Made by a program: the position numbers and the translations under genes
The notes under the pieces: generated by a model
Seen by the model: the letters and a program-made list of their open reading frames with translations, nothing else
The model's database searches: none
What the model was told of the DNA's origin: nothing
Source: Archivesica marissinica
Taxonomy: Eukaryota; Mollusca; Bivalvia; Venerida; Vesicomyidae
Direction of reading: 5' to 3'
NCBI GenBank assembly: GCA_014843695.1
Contig: CM026391.1
Location: 22,537,518 to 22,601,517, forward strand
Length of the DNA stretch: 64,000 nt
In this document: positions 23,163-34,387 of the stretch, piece by piece
Layout of the letters: every line of letters starts with the position of its first letter
How positions within the stretch are numbered: position 1 is the stretch's first letter

Positions 23163-24174
23163 AAACAATAAATGCGGACACACGTCCCGGCGTCAGTTAC
23201 AAAAATAAATGTTGATACACGACACGTCCCGGCGTCAGTTACAACAATAAATGTTGACACACGTCCCGGCGTCAGTTACAAAAATAAATGTTGACAGACG
23301 TCCCGGCGTCAGTTACAACAATAAATGTTGTCATACGTCCCGGCGTCAGTTACAAAAATAAATGCAGACACACGTCCCGGCGTCAGTTACAACAATAAAT
23401 GTTGACACACGTCCCGGCGTCAGTTACAAAAATAAATGTTGACACACGTCCCGGCGTCAGTTACAACAATAAATGCAGACACACGTCTCGGCGTCAATTA
23501 CAACAATAAATGCGGGCACACGTCCCGGTGTCAGTTACAACAATAAATGCGGACACACGTCCCGGCGTCAGTTACAACAATAAATGCGGACAGACGTCTC
23601 GGCGTCAGTTACAACAATAAATGCGGACACACGTCCCGGTGTCAGTTACAACAATAAATGCGGACACACGTCCCGGCGTCAGTTACAAAAATAAATGTTG
23701 ACACACGTCCCGGCGTCAGTTACAACAATAAATGCGGACACACGTCCCGGCATCAGTTACAACAATAAATGTTGACACACGTCCCGGCGTCAGTTACAAC
23801 AATAAATGCGGACACACGTCCCGGTGTCAGTTACAACAATAAATGCGGACACACGTCCCGGCGTCAGTTACAACAATAAATGCGGACACACGTCCCGGCG
23901 TCAGTTACAACAATAAATGCGGACACACGTCCCGGCGTCAGTTACAAAAATAAATGTTGACACACGTCCCGGCGTCAGTTACAACAATAAATGCGGACAC
24001 ACGTCCCGGCGTCAGTTACAACAATAAATGCGGACACACGTCCCGGCGTCAGTTACAAAAATAAATGTTGACACACGTCCCGGCGTCAGTTACAACAATA
24101 AATGCGGACACACGTCCCGGCGTCAGTTACAACAATAAATGCGGACACACGTCCCAGCGTCAGTTACAAAAATA
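23163..24174 (+). repeat. 37-bp minisatellite
   Basis: About 27 copies of a 37-bp unit, 'acacgtcccggcgtcagtta' plus 'caacaataaatgcggac'. Two main variants (aaaataaatgttgac and caataaatgcggac) alternate in runs. The unit is contiguous with no unique spacers. The array ends about 165 bp before a SINE-B tail. Confidence 0.95.
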
Positions 24175-24337
24175 ATTTCACTCTGCGCTAGAATTATCAA
24201 ATGTCTACTGAAGTGATGAAACACATATCCATTAATAGACCGATGTGGAGAACAACATACCAATACTCTACAAGGAAATGGTGAAAACAGACCTTCTGTG
24301 GGTGGACACACATCCAAAATAATCATTACTTATGTTT

Positions 24338-24496
24338 ATAACTTTATTTATTTTACAACGACTGCGAAGGATGTTTTAACAACTTATATTAATCACTCTC
24401 GTTGGCGCGGATGAAAGCGTATATGTGGTCATTCGTGTGGGAGGAAACCGGAGTACCCGGAGAAAACTCACCTGTCCGATCTGGCGACCACCGTAG
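24338..24496 (-). mobile_element. SINE-B, truncated head
   Basis: It has the same tail (ttatttattttacaacg) and body as other SINE-B copies but ends at 'ctgtccgatctggcgaccac', before the tRNA-like head. Confidence 0.8.
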
Positions 24497-25479
24497 CATT
24501 ACTTATGGAGGGGGGGTCACGGATAGATGGGACAAACTTAAATACGTTATAAAATGTAAGCTAGATATGGTCGGTGTAATTAATATTCCTTGAACAGGTA
24601 AATTAAAATTGCATTCTGAGAATCAATAAACTGCACAATGGTGAAGTCTTGCCAAAACGAACCACAATGAAACAAGGCGCAGACAATATCCATACCACTT
24701 ATTATACAGCATTACATTGCTACATGAGAGTACAATATTCTGCTATTTTTGTTTACGAGGGCGTAATTAGAACTGTATCGAAATAATAAGACGTCTATGC
24801 AAGATGTATGTGTCCCCTTATTGGACTCTGGACGCTACAAGTGATGAACTTCACGAACTAGACTGTGATGACTCGGGAAATGAGAACTCATCTCACCAAC
24901 GATCAATTACATAGAATCAAGAAACACAGGTAAAACAAATCAACCCGCTCTCCATTTGTTACAGAAAAAACGATCGAGAGTATTGCAGGTGTTTCGAAAT
25001 CAGTAAAAAAAGCCCGAACTGGAAACCTGCTTGTTGAAGTAGGCAATCCTCACCACTCTCGCAATTTAAGTAGGGTCTACTATCTCTGACAGCTTTCTAC
25101 AATATTTCGTGTAAGCATTATCCACACCAGCCTCTCAACTCATCGAGAGGGGTAACTCTAACGATTACTATCGGATAAACTGGTGGTGGGTGGGGGGGCA
25201 TAACTAACTCATCGAAGATCGAAGTTACTAGTCTATAAATGACAGCTCTGATCGTTGCCGAACATACCAGACTATTCTCGCCAAACGCATCGACACTAGA
25301 AATTTGCGATTTGTAGTTTGCTATGCTGTCGAATATTTGAATATATAATCACGATAGGTAGACCTACAACAGTTATATGGTACATATATAAGGTACAATT
25401 TTATTCCAGATGATAGGGGTCCTCTACCATGGTAACTGGGGCTAAGAAAGCACAACTAATTTCGACTAAGATTCATATA
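24497..25479. other. Intergenic or intronic, nothing recognised
   Basis: No supported gene or repeat family. It contains only short ORFs. Confidence 0.4.
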
Positions 25480-25661
25480 CAGTCAAACCTGTGCTAAAGG
25501 CCACCTCCGAATAAAGGCCGCATATGAAAAACCTGTCTCTAAAGACCGCCATTTTTCTCTCCCGTCGAGCCATTGTCATAACCCTCTATCGAGAGGTCAC
25601 CTGCCAACAAAGGCCACTTTTTGACTTTCCCGAGGGTGACCTTTATATACAGGTTTGACTG
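25480..25661. mobile_element. MITE, Tc1/mariner-pogo type (TA target site)
   Basis: The terminal inverted repeats begin CAGTCAAACCTGT... and end ...ACAGGTTTGACTG, flanked by TA on both sides (25478-25479 and 25662-25663). The interior has repeated 'aaaggcc' motifs. A related right-end fragment is seen at about 52700-52855. Confidence 0.75.
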
Positions 25662-25812
25662 TACTAGTATATACTCTTACTGTAATATTCCTGTTCAAAT
25701 TTACTGTCAAAATGTCCATAAAACAAATTTCTACATACCATTGTATTCATTACACAACCAGTATAAATACATCTTTTGAAAAACCTAAGATGAATACGCA
25801 TGTCGATTTCTT

Positions 25813-26327
25813 TTAAAGCAGCATTACATCGTATGAAATAAAAGATATTTGAAATATTCAATTTTTATGTATGGGTAGCAATGCTGCTACACATTCTAAC
25901 ATTATACTTTGTATGCTTATGTTCATTTGGTAAACAGTGTTTTTTTGCGATAAAACAAACTCGAAACCGAAAGTAGGACTTTCCGAGTCGATCGGTCATG
26001 CACTTGTTTACAACCAGAACGCATCGCCCGCACTTGTTTACATTCGGAATGCTTCGTCCCCATTTGTCCCACGTTGTCTTTTTTAATTAAATTACTTGAT
26101 ATGTTGATTCATACCTCTGTTAGCTAAGTCTTTTAGGGATGTTTCACGCTTGCGCGCTGTGCGTGTTTACATTTCGTGTGTTGATCAACAAATTCGCGTA
26201 TACGACGGTTTAAATTTATTGGAATTTTATCGTTTCTGAGCGACTATTTCGATTTTTGTAAACACACACACATTAGTATTTATATTTTACCCAAAACATC
26301 CTTTATTACGATGTAATACTGCTTTAA
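25813..26327. mobile_element. MITE with TTAA ends (family T)
   Basis: Left end TTAAAGCAGCATTACATCGT and right end ACGATGTAATACTGCTTTAA are inverted repeats with one mismatch or indel, each bounded by TTAA. A related element lies at 34019-34387, a right-end fragment at 27440-27518 and a left-end fragment at 27789-27916. TTAA targets suggest a piggyBac-like mobiliser, which is inference. Confidence 0.65.
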
Positions 26328-27434
26328 AAGTAACTATTGAACATTTATGGTATCATTGTTTGGTTGATTATATAGTGAGCTCAACATGGCACTATGTGGA
26401 CTGGTCTTTCAAGATATATGGGCCGGATTAATTTTTGTCCACAGTGGCACCCATCAATTCGACCTTTAGCAATCACATTTTAAACTATTTTCCACAATAT
26501 TTAATATGTCTAGCTTCATTATATAGTTTTCCATAATGTTTACTAAACCATTTGTTAAGTAAGCAATCATTTTCCTAACCCGTGATATATCCTAAGTATC
26601 TAACACACATATTAAAACACATGAGTATACACGTAATTAGTTAACAGATGTGACACGGGTAGATATATAAATACTAAAGAGTACAGTAGTCAAGTTTGGA
26701 GATGGGAAAAGTTGTTAAAATTTGCTTTGCAATAAATAAAGCTTAAAAACACATTCATTAGCACATTGTTTTTGTAAAATACATCTCTCCCCAGCATAGA
26801 CTGGTTGAAAATCTCAAAAGCCCTCTAGAAAGAAAAGGTTGGGCATTTTTAGTAGAATATGGCATACAATTGTTTTACCATACTTAGGGTGTGCTGACAC
26901 CAAATCTACCGTATGCCAAGTTGTATTTTCAGTTTTCCCTGTCAAAAATTAAAAACAAAATGGCTACTAATTAATTCCGAACGTGCGTGATAATTGCATA
27001 AGCACACTCAGGTAGGATGGGTTGTCTGCAATATACTATTGCATATTTCATAGAAAACAAACAAATATCACTTGATCCCAATATTCTATGTTGTTTATTT
27101 TGATTTAAGTTTATTTCACGTCCCTACCGGTTGCCCATTTGAGCGACGGGCAATTTATCTAATAACACCTTACCTGGACAGGCTCCAGCTACAGACGGAT
27201 CTGTAGTCCAGTGGTAAAAAACAGTGATATATGCAGGTCAGTAGTACCATAGCATGTAGCAGCGCGATTTGTTCATTTCACATGTGGCAACATTGACATT
27301 AATGACAGTAGCCTAGATGGAAAGATGGAAAGAACAGTTTCCACGCAACACAAATAGCTTGTTGGCAGAGAGGATCTGTCTGTGATATGGAACTAGCCAT
27401 ACTGCAACACAAATAGCTTGTTGGCAGAGAGGAT
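26328..27434. other. Intronic or intergenic; one SINE fragment
   Basis: At about 27110-27220 there is a rearranged SINE-A fragment (ccctaccggttgcccat, inverted; ctgtagtccagtggta). A stretch of about 60 bp containing 'aacacaaatagcttgttggc' is tandemly duplicated near 27350-27440. Nothing else was recognised. Confidence 0.45.
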
Positions 27435-27439
27435 CTGTT

Positions 27440-27518
27440 TCGATTTTTATAAACACACACATATTAGTATTTATATTTTACCCAAAACATTCTTTATCAC
27501 GATGTAATGCTGCTTTAA
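27440..27518. mobile_element. Right-end fragment of a TTAA MITE
   Basis: It matches the last 80 bp of the element at 25813-26327 (acacattagtatttatattt, then cccaaaacat, then TTAA end). It ends 53 bp downstream of the stop codon of the secreted-protein gene. Confidence 0.6.
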
Positions 27519-27570
27519 GATTTAGGAGCTTATATGCAAGTTGTTCCAACGTATGTCAATAAATATTAAA

Positions 27571-27757
27571 TTATACCTTCTTAAGACAGTACTGTGGAGT
27601 TTTCCTGCAATCCACAGATATCACCTTTCCGTCTATCTTCATAGTTGTGCGTGTACAAAACACCCAGACTTTCTTGTACACCTGGTAATTACTCTCCAGA
27701 CACAGAGAGTTGCGTATGTTTGGGTGGGTTGTCTGGCATCGTGTCTTACAGTATTCT
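27571..27757 (-). CDS. Secreted cysteine-rich protein, coding exon 4 (terminal)
   Basis: On the minus strand an acceptor (attttatacag|A) starts an exon that supplies the one base needed to finish the Arg codon left by exon 3. It then encodes 61 residues to TAA 27571-27573. It contains six cysteines (YCKTRCQ, SLCLES, VFCTRTT, VDCRKT, QYCLKK), a dense spacing typical of disulfide-rich extracellular proteins. The four coding pieces sum to 459 nt, exactly 153 codons including the stop, which is strong support for the model. I do not recognise the family; a small secreted ligand, matrix or defence protein are all possible. Confidence 0.6.
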
Positions 27758-27788
27758 CTGTATAAAATACATGATCTGGTGAACTTAC

Positions 27789-27916
27789 TTAAAGCGACAC
27801 TACATGTATTAGTGAACACGCAAATTTCTACAGAATGTAATTTCCTATTATATGGTATACCCCCCCCCCAATATTTGCCTCAAAAACTGAGTATTTCAAC
27901 TAATGATCAAACGTCG
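27789..27916. mobile_element. Left-end fragment of a TTAA MITE
   Basis: It starts TTAAAGCGACACTACAT and matches the element at 34019 for about 120 bp (cagaatgtaatttcctatta; tgcctcaaaaactgagtatt). It begins 31 bp upstream of the splice acceptor of the secreted-protein terminal exon. Confidence 0.65.
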
Positions 27917-28067
27917 TATACGCGGTAACCACCCTATAATAAAATGACATATAAACTTTGCATAATTTCGGACACTATTTTTCGGATACGCTGTTTTTGA
28001 CATACCCTTGGAAGTTAAAATGTTCACGAATAATACCTGATTTCCCTCCTTTATCAATGTCCACACA

Positions 28068-28208
28068 CGCACGCACGCGCGCGCGCACACACACACGCAC
28101 GCTGCTTGCATGGACTGAGCACATGACACAGTATATACAAACGATGGCTTACGTGGTACAGTTAACGATCCTAACCCGCTGCTTGCATGGACTGAGCACA
28201 TGACACAT
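28068..28208. repeat. CA/CG alternating tract with flanking direct duplication
   Basis: An alternating purine-pyrimidine run of about 40 bp (cacgcacgcgcgcgcgcaca) could adopt Z-DNA. A segment 'gctgcttgcatggactgagc' plus 'acatgacaca' just after it occurs again about 78 bp later. Confidence 0.7.
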
Positions 28209-28480
28209 TTCCGAGCTGCCTGTTTTTGAATTCTTCCACACGAATCTATTGAGCCAGTACACCTTGTATGGACATGATATCTGCCAATAATATCGCTTAT
28301 ACGAGATATCCAGCCTTAAAAACATAACAACAATATTAGTAATGTTTAGTACATATGTCTTGCTCATGCATTACACAATATACATAACTTGCACACATAT
28401 ATTTACAATGACAAGTGGATGGAATTGGACGCTTTGTTGAAATTCTCTCCAATAAACAATACATTTATGATGTAGCATAA

Positions 28481-29248
28481 CTCCCGTTTCCATGAAGCGT
28501 GTATTCGGAGCGTTTTCAGCGCGGCTTTTGTCTGTGCCTCTCTTCCCAAAATTCGCTCCTTCTAAATGGCATACTGACGTTTCCATAGAAACGGTTTGTC
28601 GCGCTGATTATTGTACGCGCGGATAAAATTCGCATCAGGTAGCGAATTTTGTACGCGCGTTCAAGCGATAATTAACTAGTTTATATAATATGTCCTAGGG
28701 AATTTTCGCTGGACTGGTAATCCAGGGATCGCAGGTTCGATCCCCGTCTGACCCTAATAAAATTAACAGTCTTTCAGATGGGACGTTAAACCGAGGTCTC
28801 GTGTCGGTGCTTTACACCGTGCACGTAAAAGAACCAGAGGAGATTCTGGAATGGGTCTCTGTCTGTATCATGCACTATCCTCCAAAATCTAAAATAACTA
28901 ATCTCTTCAGGAGGCGTCGCTCATATGGTAATATGCTCAAAATGATTTCCTTTTTGCACTATTTGATGCACCCCAAATCTGTGTTGCCTTTTATTTAACT
29001 GTTTCTACTTCAGAAGCAAGGAACAACATATCGTCCGCATCTAGCTGTTCTCGTAACTGTGAAAGTACGAACCTCAATGTTTCGACATCGTCATTTTGAA
29101 TTTCTGACCGAAACCCGCTTGCGTACAATAATAAAAGCTGCTAGTATTATCGGCTTACATGGAAACGACTGTCACTGCACGTAGGCGCCGACAAAAGTAG
29201 CGCTGACAAAATCGGTGCGTATAAAGTACGCTTCATGGAAACCGGGCT
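28481..29248. mobile_element. PIF/Harbinger-like non-autonomous element with captured coding fragment
   Basis: The ends are imperfect inverted repeats (left CTCCCGTTTCCATGAAGCG; right CGCTTCATGGAAACCGGGCT) with further subterminal similarity, flanked by TAA on both sides (28478-28480, 29249-29251). Inside, minus strand about 29130-29000 holds about 45 open codons (contains 'DDVETLRFVLSQLREQLDAD') ending in TAA. A SINE-A is nested at 28708-28931. The 3-bp TAA duplication suits PIF/Harbinger; the TIR identity is inference. Confidence 0.6.
28708..28931 (+). mobile_element. SINE-A, 3'-truncated, nested in the Harbinger-like element
   Basis: Head 'gctggactggtaatccaggg' with B box GGTTCGATCC, body 'aaattaacagtctttcagat' and 'gtctcgtgtcggtgctttac'; it breaks off at 'gcgtcgctcatatgg'. 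Confidence 0.85.
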
Positions 29249-29251
29249 TAA

Positions 29252-29621
29252 GAACAGTGTATACCGTCAATCAGAACGTTTAATAATTCAATTAAAGATT
29301 TATTTAATCATATTTTATTGCAAATCAATAATACATATGTCATACACATACATAGCACTAAAATACAAATTGTTTGGGCCACAAGTCTTAACAACATTAG
29401 ACAACGGCCAACACCAGAAAGTCAAACTAACGTTTGATTAAATTAAATGACTGAGTTTCTTTCTTGCATAATACGCACAATATAATGTAAATACAAATCA
29501 CTTAAAGGATCAGAAAAAAAGACAAATTTATATTAAAAAAATTAAAGATGCATTCTTGTTCAAAATTACTGTGGCAATTTCTAAAAAGGTTGATACATGT
29601 ATCATGTAAGTGTGTTCATTG
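29252..29621. other. Intronic; dispersed repeat fragment
   Basis: The segment 29300-29405 (aatcatattttattgcaaat ... gggccacaagtcttaacaac) resembles stretches at about 31790-31890 and 52480-52590, a low-copy dispersed repeat of unknown class. It lies in the intron between coding exons 3 and 4 of the minus-strand secreted-protein gene. Confidence 0.45.
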
Positions 29622-30324
29622 GCAAATAATTAATTCCCAAGTGTCTCCGTAAGCAAATAAGTAATTCCCAAGTGTCTCCGTAAACAAATAATTAATTCGA
29701 AATGTCTCCGTAAGCAAATAATTAATTCCCAAGTGTCTCCGTAAACAAATAATTAATTCCCAAGTGTCTCCGTAAGCAAATAAGTAATTCCCAAGTGTCT
29801 CCGTAAACAAATAAGTAATTCCCAAGTGTCTCCGTAAGCAAATAATTAATTCCCAAGTGTCTCCGTAAGCCAATAATTAATTCCCAAGTGTCTCCGTAAG
29901 CAAATAATTAATTCCCAAGTATCTCCGTAAGCAAATAAGTAATTCCCAAGTGTATCCGTCCGTAAGCAAATAAGTAATTCCCAAGTGTCTCCGTAAGTAA
30001 TTCCCAAGTGTCTCCGTAAGCAAATAATTAATTCCCAAGTGTCTCTGTAAGCAAATAATTAATTCCCAAGTGTCTCCGTAAACAAATAATTAATTCCCAA
30101 GTGTCTCCGTAAGCAAATAATTAATTCCCAAGTGTCTCCGTAAACAAATAATTAATTCCCAAGTGTCTCCGTAAGCAAATAATTAATTCCCAAGTGTCTC
30201 CGTAAGCAAATAATTAATTCCCAAGTGTCTCCGTAAGCAAATAATTCATTTCCAAGTGTCTCCGTAAGCAAATAATTAATTCCCAAGTGTCTCCGTAAAC
30301 AAATAATTAATTCCCAAGTGTCCG
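29622..30324 (+). repeat. 31-bp minisatellite
   Basis: About 22 copies of 'aattcccaagtgtctccgta' plus 'agcaaataatt', with a few shortened units (29950-30000). It lies in the intron between coding exons 3 and 4 of the minus-strand secreted-protein gene. Confidence 0.95.
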
Positions 30325-30876
30325 CAAATATATATAATAAAAAAATATTTTTAGACTAATCTAACGGTTATCCCGAAGTTGGCCAAATATCGTTCGGCTT
30401 TTCCGTAGCACTCGCATCCGCCATCGTGTGAAATATATACAAATATAAACAAAAGTCAATTATTTGCTAAAACTAAGAAAACTATAATTATTGTAATGTC
30501 TTTGTGGATGTGTATTTGGATATCCACAGGTTCGGATATGTCGTAGACAATTTAAGTGTTCAAAATGGGACCCCATAGTCTTTTCATTTTACAACCTGGT
30601 GCGAATGTCGCGGGTCCGCTCAGAACACCGAAATTAATTGACCTTATAACACTGCCGCGACACCATACCTTTGTTCTTGCAGTCCTGACAAATATATAAC
30701 CGGCATCTAATCGATTATTGCGGGATTAATATGTCTTTACTCTTTACAGTATTAAATTATACGTTTCATACATAACTTTTCATGAACAATATAATAATGA
30801 ATATTCCTTTTGATAATCAAGAGTCCGAGGTGTAACAACATGGCACAAGGAAAATGAGGAATTAAAATATACTTAC
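30325..30876. other. Intronic, little recognised
   Basis: On the minus strand a short ORF of 18 codons starts MADASATEKPNDIW near 30428, too short to call. Nothing else was identified. Confidence 0.35.
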
Positions 30877-30981
30877 CGATTTGTAACTGGATCCTTAGGA
30901 CTGGATGGTGCACGACATGTTTTCCCAAGCGAGCTAAAGTACTTTTTTGGCAAAGCCTTTACCGACCTCACATATTCCCAC
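30877..30981 (-). CDS. Secreted cysteine-rich protein, coding exon 3
   Basis: This is an internal exon with a strong donor (AATCG|gtaagt) and an acceptor (tctatcatag|G). Its first base completes the Trp codon begun in exon 2, and it ends with two bases of an Arg codon. It encodes about 34 residues that are basic and aromatic (WEYVRSVKALPKKYFSSLG) with one Cys (KTCRAPSSPKDP). Both neighbouring phases match, which is the main evidence that these exons form one gene. Confidence 0.6.
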
Positions 30982-31569
30982 CTATGATAGAAATGCATCT
31001 TAATTATCGTATAAAATAACCGTAGAATTAATTCGTATGTGAATTTTAAACACTGCCATATGTGGAGTAGGTGGGACGATAGCGGTCATTTCACAGTAAG
31101 GCACTTGCGGGTAGAACCACCGACCACACACATTCTAGCTGGATAGTGGATAACTTCCTCACATGAAATAATTGGACACCCCTGGTGGGCTTCGAACCTA
31201 TATCGGCTACAACCGTGTGTGCCAAGTGATTTGCTGTAGCGACTTTAACAACTCGGTGACAGATGCCCAAGAGCAGTAATTAGTACCATCAATGTTGTTA
31301 GCTGACACGATGAAGCTATCCAGATGGCTTGCGGATGGTCGCTGGTTCTGTCCGTCCTCCGCCACCAACAGCTAGAGAATCGCCATCTTGATTTAAGTTC
31401 ATCATGCTTTTCTCATGTATAAGGGGCCAGCCATTTCTAACTTATGAGACACCTCTGTTTATGAACATCAGTACTTCCAGAATCCTATGATTGTATGCCT
31501 GGCGCCAGGCTAGTAGACAAATCATTATTTAACTAGCTGGCGGCTCACCAACCGGCCATATCAGAACAA
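30982..31569. other. Intronic; SINE-like fragments
   Basis: About 31080-31400 carries fragments resembling the dispersed repeat at 1935 and 55450 (ggttctacc..., 'gatggcttgcggatggtcgc'). No gene is supported. Confidence 0.4.
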
Positions 31570-31641
31570 ACCCCCGATAGGGTTCGAACCTTCGACCTCC
31601 CGCTCCGTAGGCGGACGCCATAACCACTATGCCACGGAGAC
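31570..31641 (-). tRNA. tRNA-Arg(ACG)-like sequence, probably pseudo or SINE head
   Basis: On the minus strand 72 nt can fold as a tRNA: the acceptor stem GTCTCCG/CGGGGGT pairs at all seven positions (with G-U pairs), the anticodon stem TCCGC/GCGGG encloses the loop CTACGGA with anticodon ACG, and a T-loop TTCGAAC is present. The D stem has two mismatches and the T stem at least one, so it may be a decayed tRNA gene or the head of a tRNA-derived SINE. No CCA is encoded, as expected in eukaryotes. Confidence 0.45.
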
Positions 31642-32711
31642 GGACTATGTATATGTTGTGTTATATTATGTATTTCCGTCATATATGTTGTATGGGCGAC
31701 GATCAACTATACCTAATACACCTTGAAAGTCCATAGTTACCAATAGGTGTGATTTAGGAAGAGAAACCATGCCCATTGTGTTTGTTTAATCGTATTTTAT
31801 TGTATATGTATACATAAATACAATCACAATCATACAGGTATTACATACATACACAAATGGGTTGGACCACAAGTTATAACAACATTAGATTCGGTCCTCC
31901 CCATTGTAGCTGATAAATAAGTAGTGGTTTATTTGTATGAAAGCGTACAAGAAGTGAGGATATAATTAAGAGAAGGAAAAAACATGAAGAAAATGGACAA
32001 GTATGCTCAGATGCCCATTGTGTGATCCACCTTTTCAGAATGTATAGAATCTATAGTGGAACTATTCTTCAAACTATGATGGAAGTACATACATTTATCT
32101 CTCTTCCTATATGTAGGAGAATATAATCTATTTTGTTTATACAAATTAATTTTAGTTCGATTGCGAAACAACTTATATTAATCACTCTCGAGACCTCATT
32201 CCTGATGAAACTCATCACCATGTAGGAGAGAGAAGCACTGTGGAATTTAAATGCCTTGCTGTTGCTGAAGGGCACACCCGTAACGACTCCGGCGGAGCTC
32301 GAACTCCTATACTGATTTGATCAAATAATGACTTATTGAAATGTATACTATATTACCATAGAAAAACCACGATAACGTTTGCCTACCGATCACTGCTTAT
32401 CGGTAATTTACAAAGGGAGGAGGGGAGGAGGGGGAACTTTCTTGAATTTCATTGCAAATAAAATCAATTATTTTCTCACTAAGTACATCCGAAAATAATT
32501 TCTTTTCTAAGCTAAACTACACTCCCTTCCTCTTTCCCCCCCCCCCCCATAACAACTGAAAACACAATGTGTTTGCAGCTGGCTGTTTACTACTTTCGAA
32601 TGATTTTCCCTTCAATTTCATATCAGTAAATTCCCGTACACAATCTAACCCAAATACCCCTCTCGTAGCGAAAAGAAATTCAAATATCCACTAAGTTCGT
32701 TCATACAAATT
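31642..32711. other. Intronic; SINE-C fragment and dispersed repeats
   Basis: About 32155-32320 is a tRNA-derived SINE fragment (gaaacaacttatattaatca; gagctcgaactcc, an inverted B box). About 31790-31890 is a copy of the dispersed 'gttataacaacattag' repeat. The rest has no recognised content. Confidence 0.45.
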
Positions 32712-32890
32712 TATTTGAGCTCGATTGCGAAACAAGTTCTTACAACATTAGTTTTACTCGCTCTTGGTACCTCATTCCTGGTGGAATCCAATGACATGAG
32801 GGTAATGTGGGTTTATCAAAGTATTGCCTAAATACATAACCACCGTGGTTCTGGTGGGTTTCGAACTCACAACCTCTTGATTACAATGTG
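32712..32890 (-). mobile_element. SINE-C (tRNA-derived)
   Basis: On the minus strand the B-box region 'gagttcgaaacccacc' is followed by a body and a tail ending in 'gcaatcgagctcaaataaat'. A relative lies at 32155-32320 and another fragment at about 53665-53790. Confidence 0.55.
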
Positions 32891-32899
32891 GTTCAATAC

Positions 32900-33063
32900 C
32901 ATTCTTCGCTCAGATATGTGCCATCCCAACTGATGAATGGATTCTTCTGGGCCTCTGTCGGTAGCGGGAGGCAGGGGTCGTGAGTCACAGGGTCCGTGTA
33001 CAACACCTTGTCTTGGGCAGACGAAAACCCGACAAGTAGCGCTGCGAACACAACTAGATTATT
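32900..33063 (-). CDS. Secreted cysteine-rich protein, coding exon 2 (signal peptide)
   Basis: The acceptor (tattttcag|AAT) and donor (GAATG|gtattg) bound 164 nt. With the ATG at the end of exon 1 it gives a classic signal peptide (MNNLVVFAALLVGFSSAQ, cleavage likely after SSA or AQ), followed by an acidic segment 'DKVLYTDPVTHDPCLPLP' with one Cys and 'ISWDGTYLSEEW'. The exon starts in phase 0 and ends two bases into a Trp codon. The protein would enter the secretory pathway. The 3' boundary lies about 10 bp from a SINE-C in the intron. Confidence 0.65.
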
Positions 33064-33142
33064 CTGAAAATAATGTATATTACCTGAGTATAGAGAGTAA
33101 CATTGTATAAATATAGGACCTTGTATGTACATGGATGGTGAA

Positions 33143-33427
33143 GCTGGACTGGTAATCCATGGGTCGCAGGTTCGATCCCCCGTCTGACCCTAATAAAATT
33201 AACAGTCTTTCAGATGGGACGTTAAACCGAGGTCTCGTGTCGGTGCTGTACGCCGTGCACGTAAAAGAACCAGAGGAGATTCTGGAATGGGTCTCTGTCG
33301 GTACCATACTATCCTCCAAAAATCTAAAATTACTAATCTCTTTAGGCGTCGCTCATATGGGCAACCAATCTCTTTAGGAGGCGTCGCTCATATGGGCAAC
33401 CGGTAGCGACGATAAATAAACGTAAAC
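33143..33427 (+). mobile_element. SINE-A, near full length with internal duplication
   Basis: Complete head-to-tail copy: 'gctggactggtaatccatgg', B box GGTTCGATCC, body, and tail 'gcgacgataaataaacgtaa'. A stretch containing 'aatctctttaggaggcgtcg' and 'ctcatatgggcaacc' is present twice in tandem near 33335-33400, with the first copy slightly shortened. Confidence 0.9.
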
Positions 33428-34018
33428 ACACATGAATGGTGATTTGATACCATATTTTATGAAACGAGTTTTGGAATTTTGCAATTAAGCGAGCCTTTTG
33501 CAAAATTCCAAAACGATTTTCATAAAAATATGGTATGAAATGATCACGAGTGTACGATCCCTTTATCACATTAGGCATACCACAGTAACAACAACCAAAC
33601 TTCGAAGAACATAAACGATGCTGTTTGCCAGTATAGTTTGTGTGGCCTGAATACATTTGGTGCATCAATACGCCGTAGTAAATAGTCCCTGATAATCAAA
33701 CAACTTCACGCAAATACTGGACAGTATACTTTTAATCACTATCTGTTGTAAGCACATACTTATTAAACATCTTATTGATCTAAGAATTTGATTTTCAGCA
33801 AATGAAGAATGAACACAAGCTATATGTATATGTCGAATGTGCAATGCTAACTGTCCAATCAGAATCATTACCGGTGTTATTACACGTGTGGACATATAAG
33901 AACATATGTGATGGTTGTATTACATTGAATACAAGCATAGTTATATGATATATATAGACAATAATCACATGAAAGAGTCACCTTACGTTTACAGATTCAA
34001 ACACTGACCCTGGTATTT
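33428..34018. other. Intronic; short inverted repeat
   Basis: At 33445-33535 'ataccatattttatgaaac' and 'ttttcataaaaatatggtat' form an imperfect hairpin with a 'gaattttgcaa' stem inside. No gene was recognised. Confidence 0.45.
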
Positions 34019-34387
34019 TTAAAGCGACACTACATCAATGAAAATTTCTGCAGAATGTAATTTCCTATTATATGGTATAATTGTTTTCCAAATATTTGCC
34101 TCAAAAACTGAGTATTTCAACTAATAAACAAACGTCGTGGTTTGCTTTCATAACAAAATAATGTAAATAGAGTTGACATCCATGCGTAATACAACACGTG
34201 TATCCTGAATAACACGATATATGGTACAGATTTATCGCTATATGAAATCCTACTTTCAATTTTTAAGTATGTAGACAGCAAAAACAATGTTAGTGTATGA
34301 AAGTATTCGGAAGAATGTGTAGTACCAATGCATTTATACGTGAAAAAATGCATTTTCTTTGCTTTTTACGATGTAATGTCGCTTTAA
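34019..34387. mobile_element. MITE with TTAA ends (family T), complete
   Basis: Left end TTAAAGCGACACTACATC and right end GATGTAATGTCGCTTTAA are inverted repeats with one mismatch, each including TTAA. Length is about 369 bp with no coding capacity. It lies in intron 1 of the secreted-protein gene. Confidence 0.7.

Noticed and set aside
23163..24174. CRISPR array (37-bp regular repeat)
   Set aside because: The repeats are contiguous with no unique spacers, there are no cas genes, and the genome is eukaryotic.
24402..24593. 63-codon plus-strand ORF
   Set aside because: It lies in the antisense of a SINE-B copy; similar ORFs appear in every copy.
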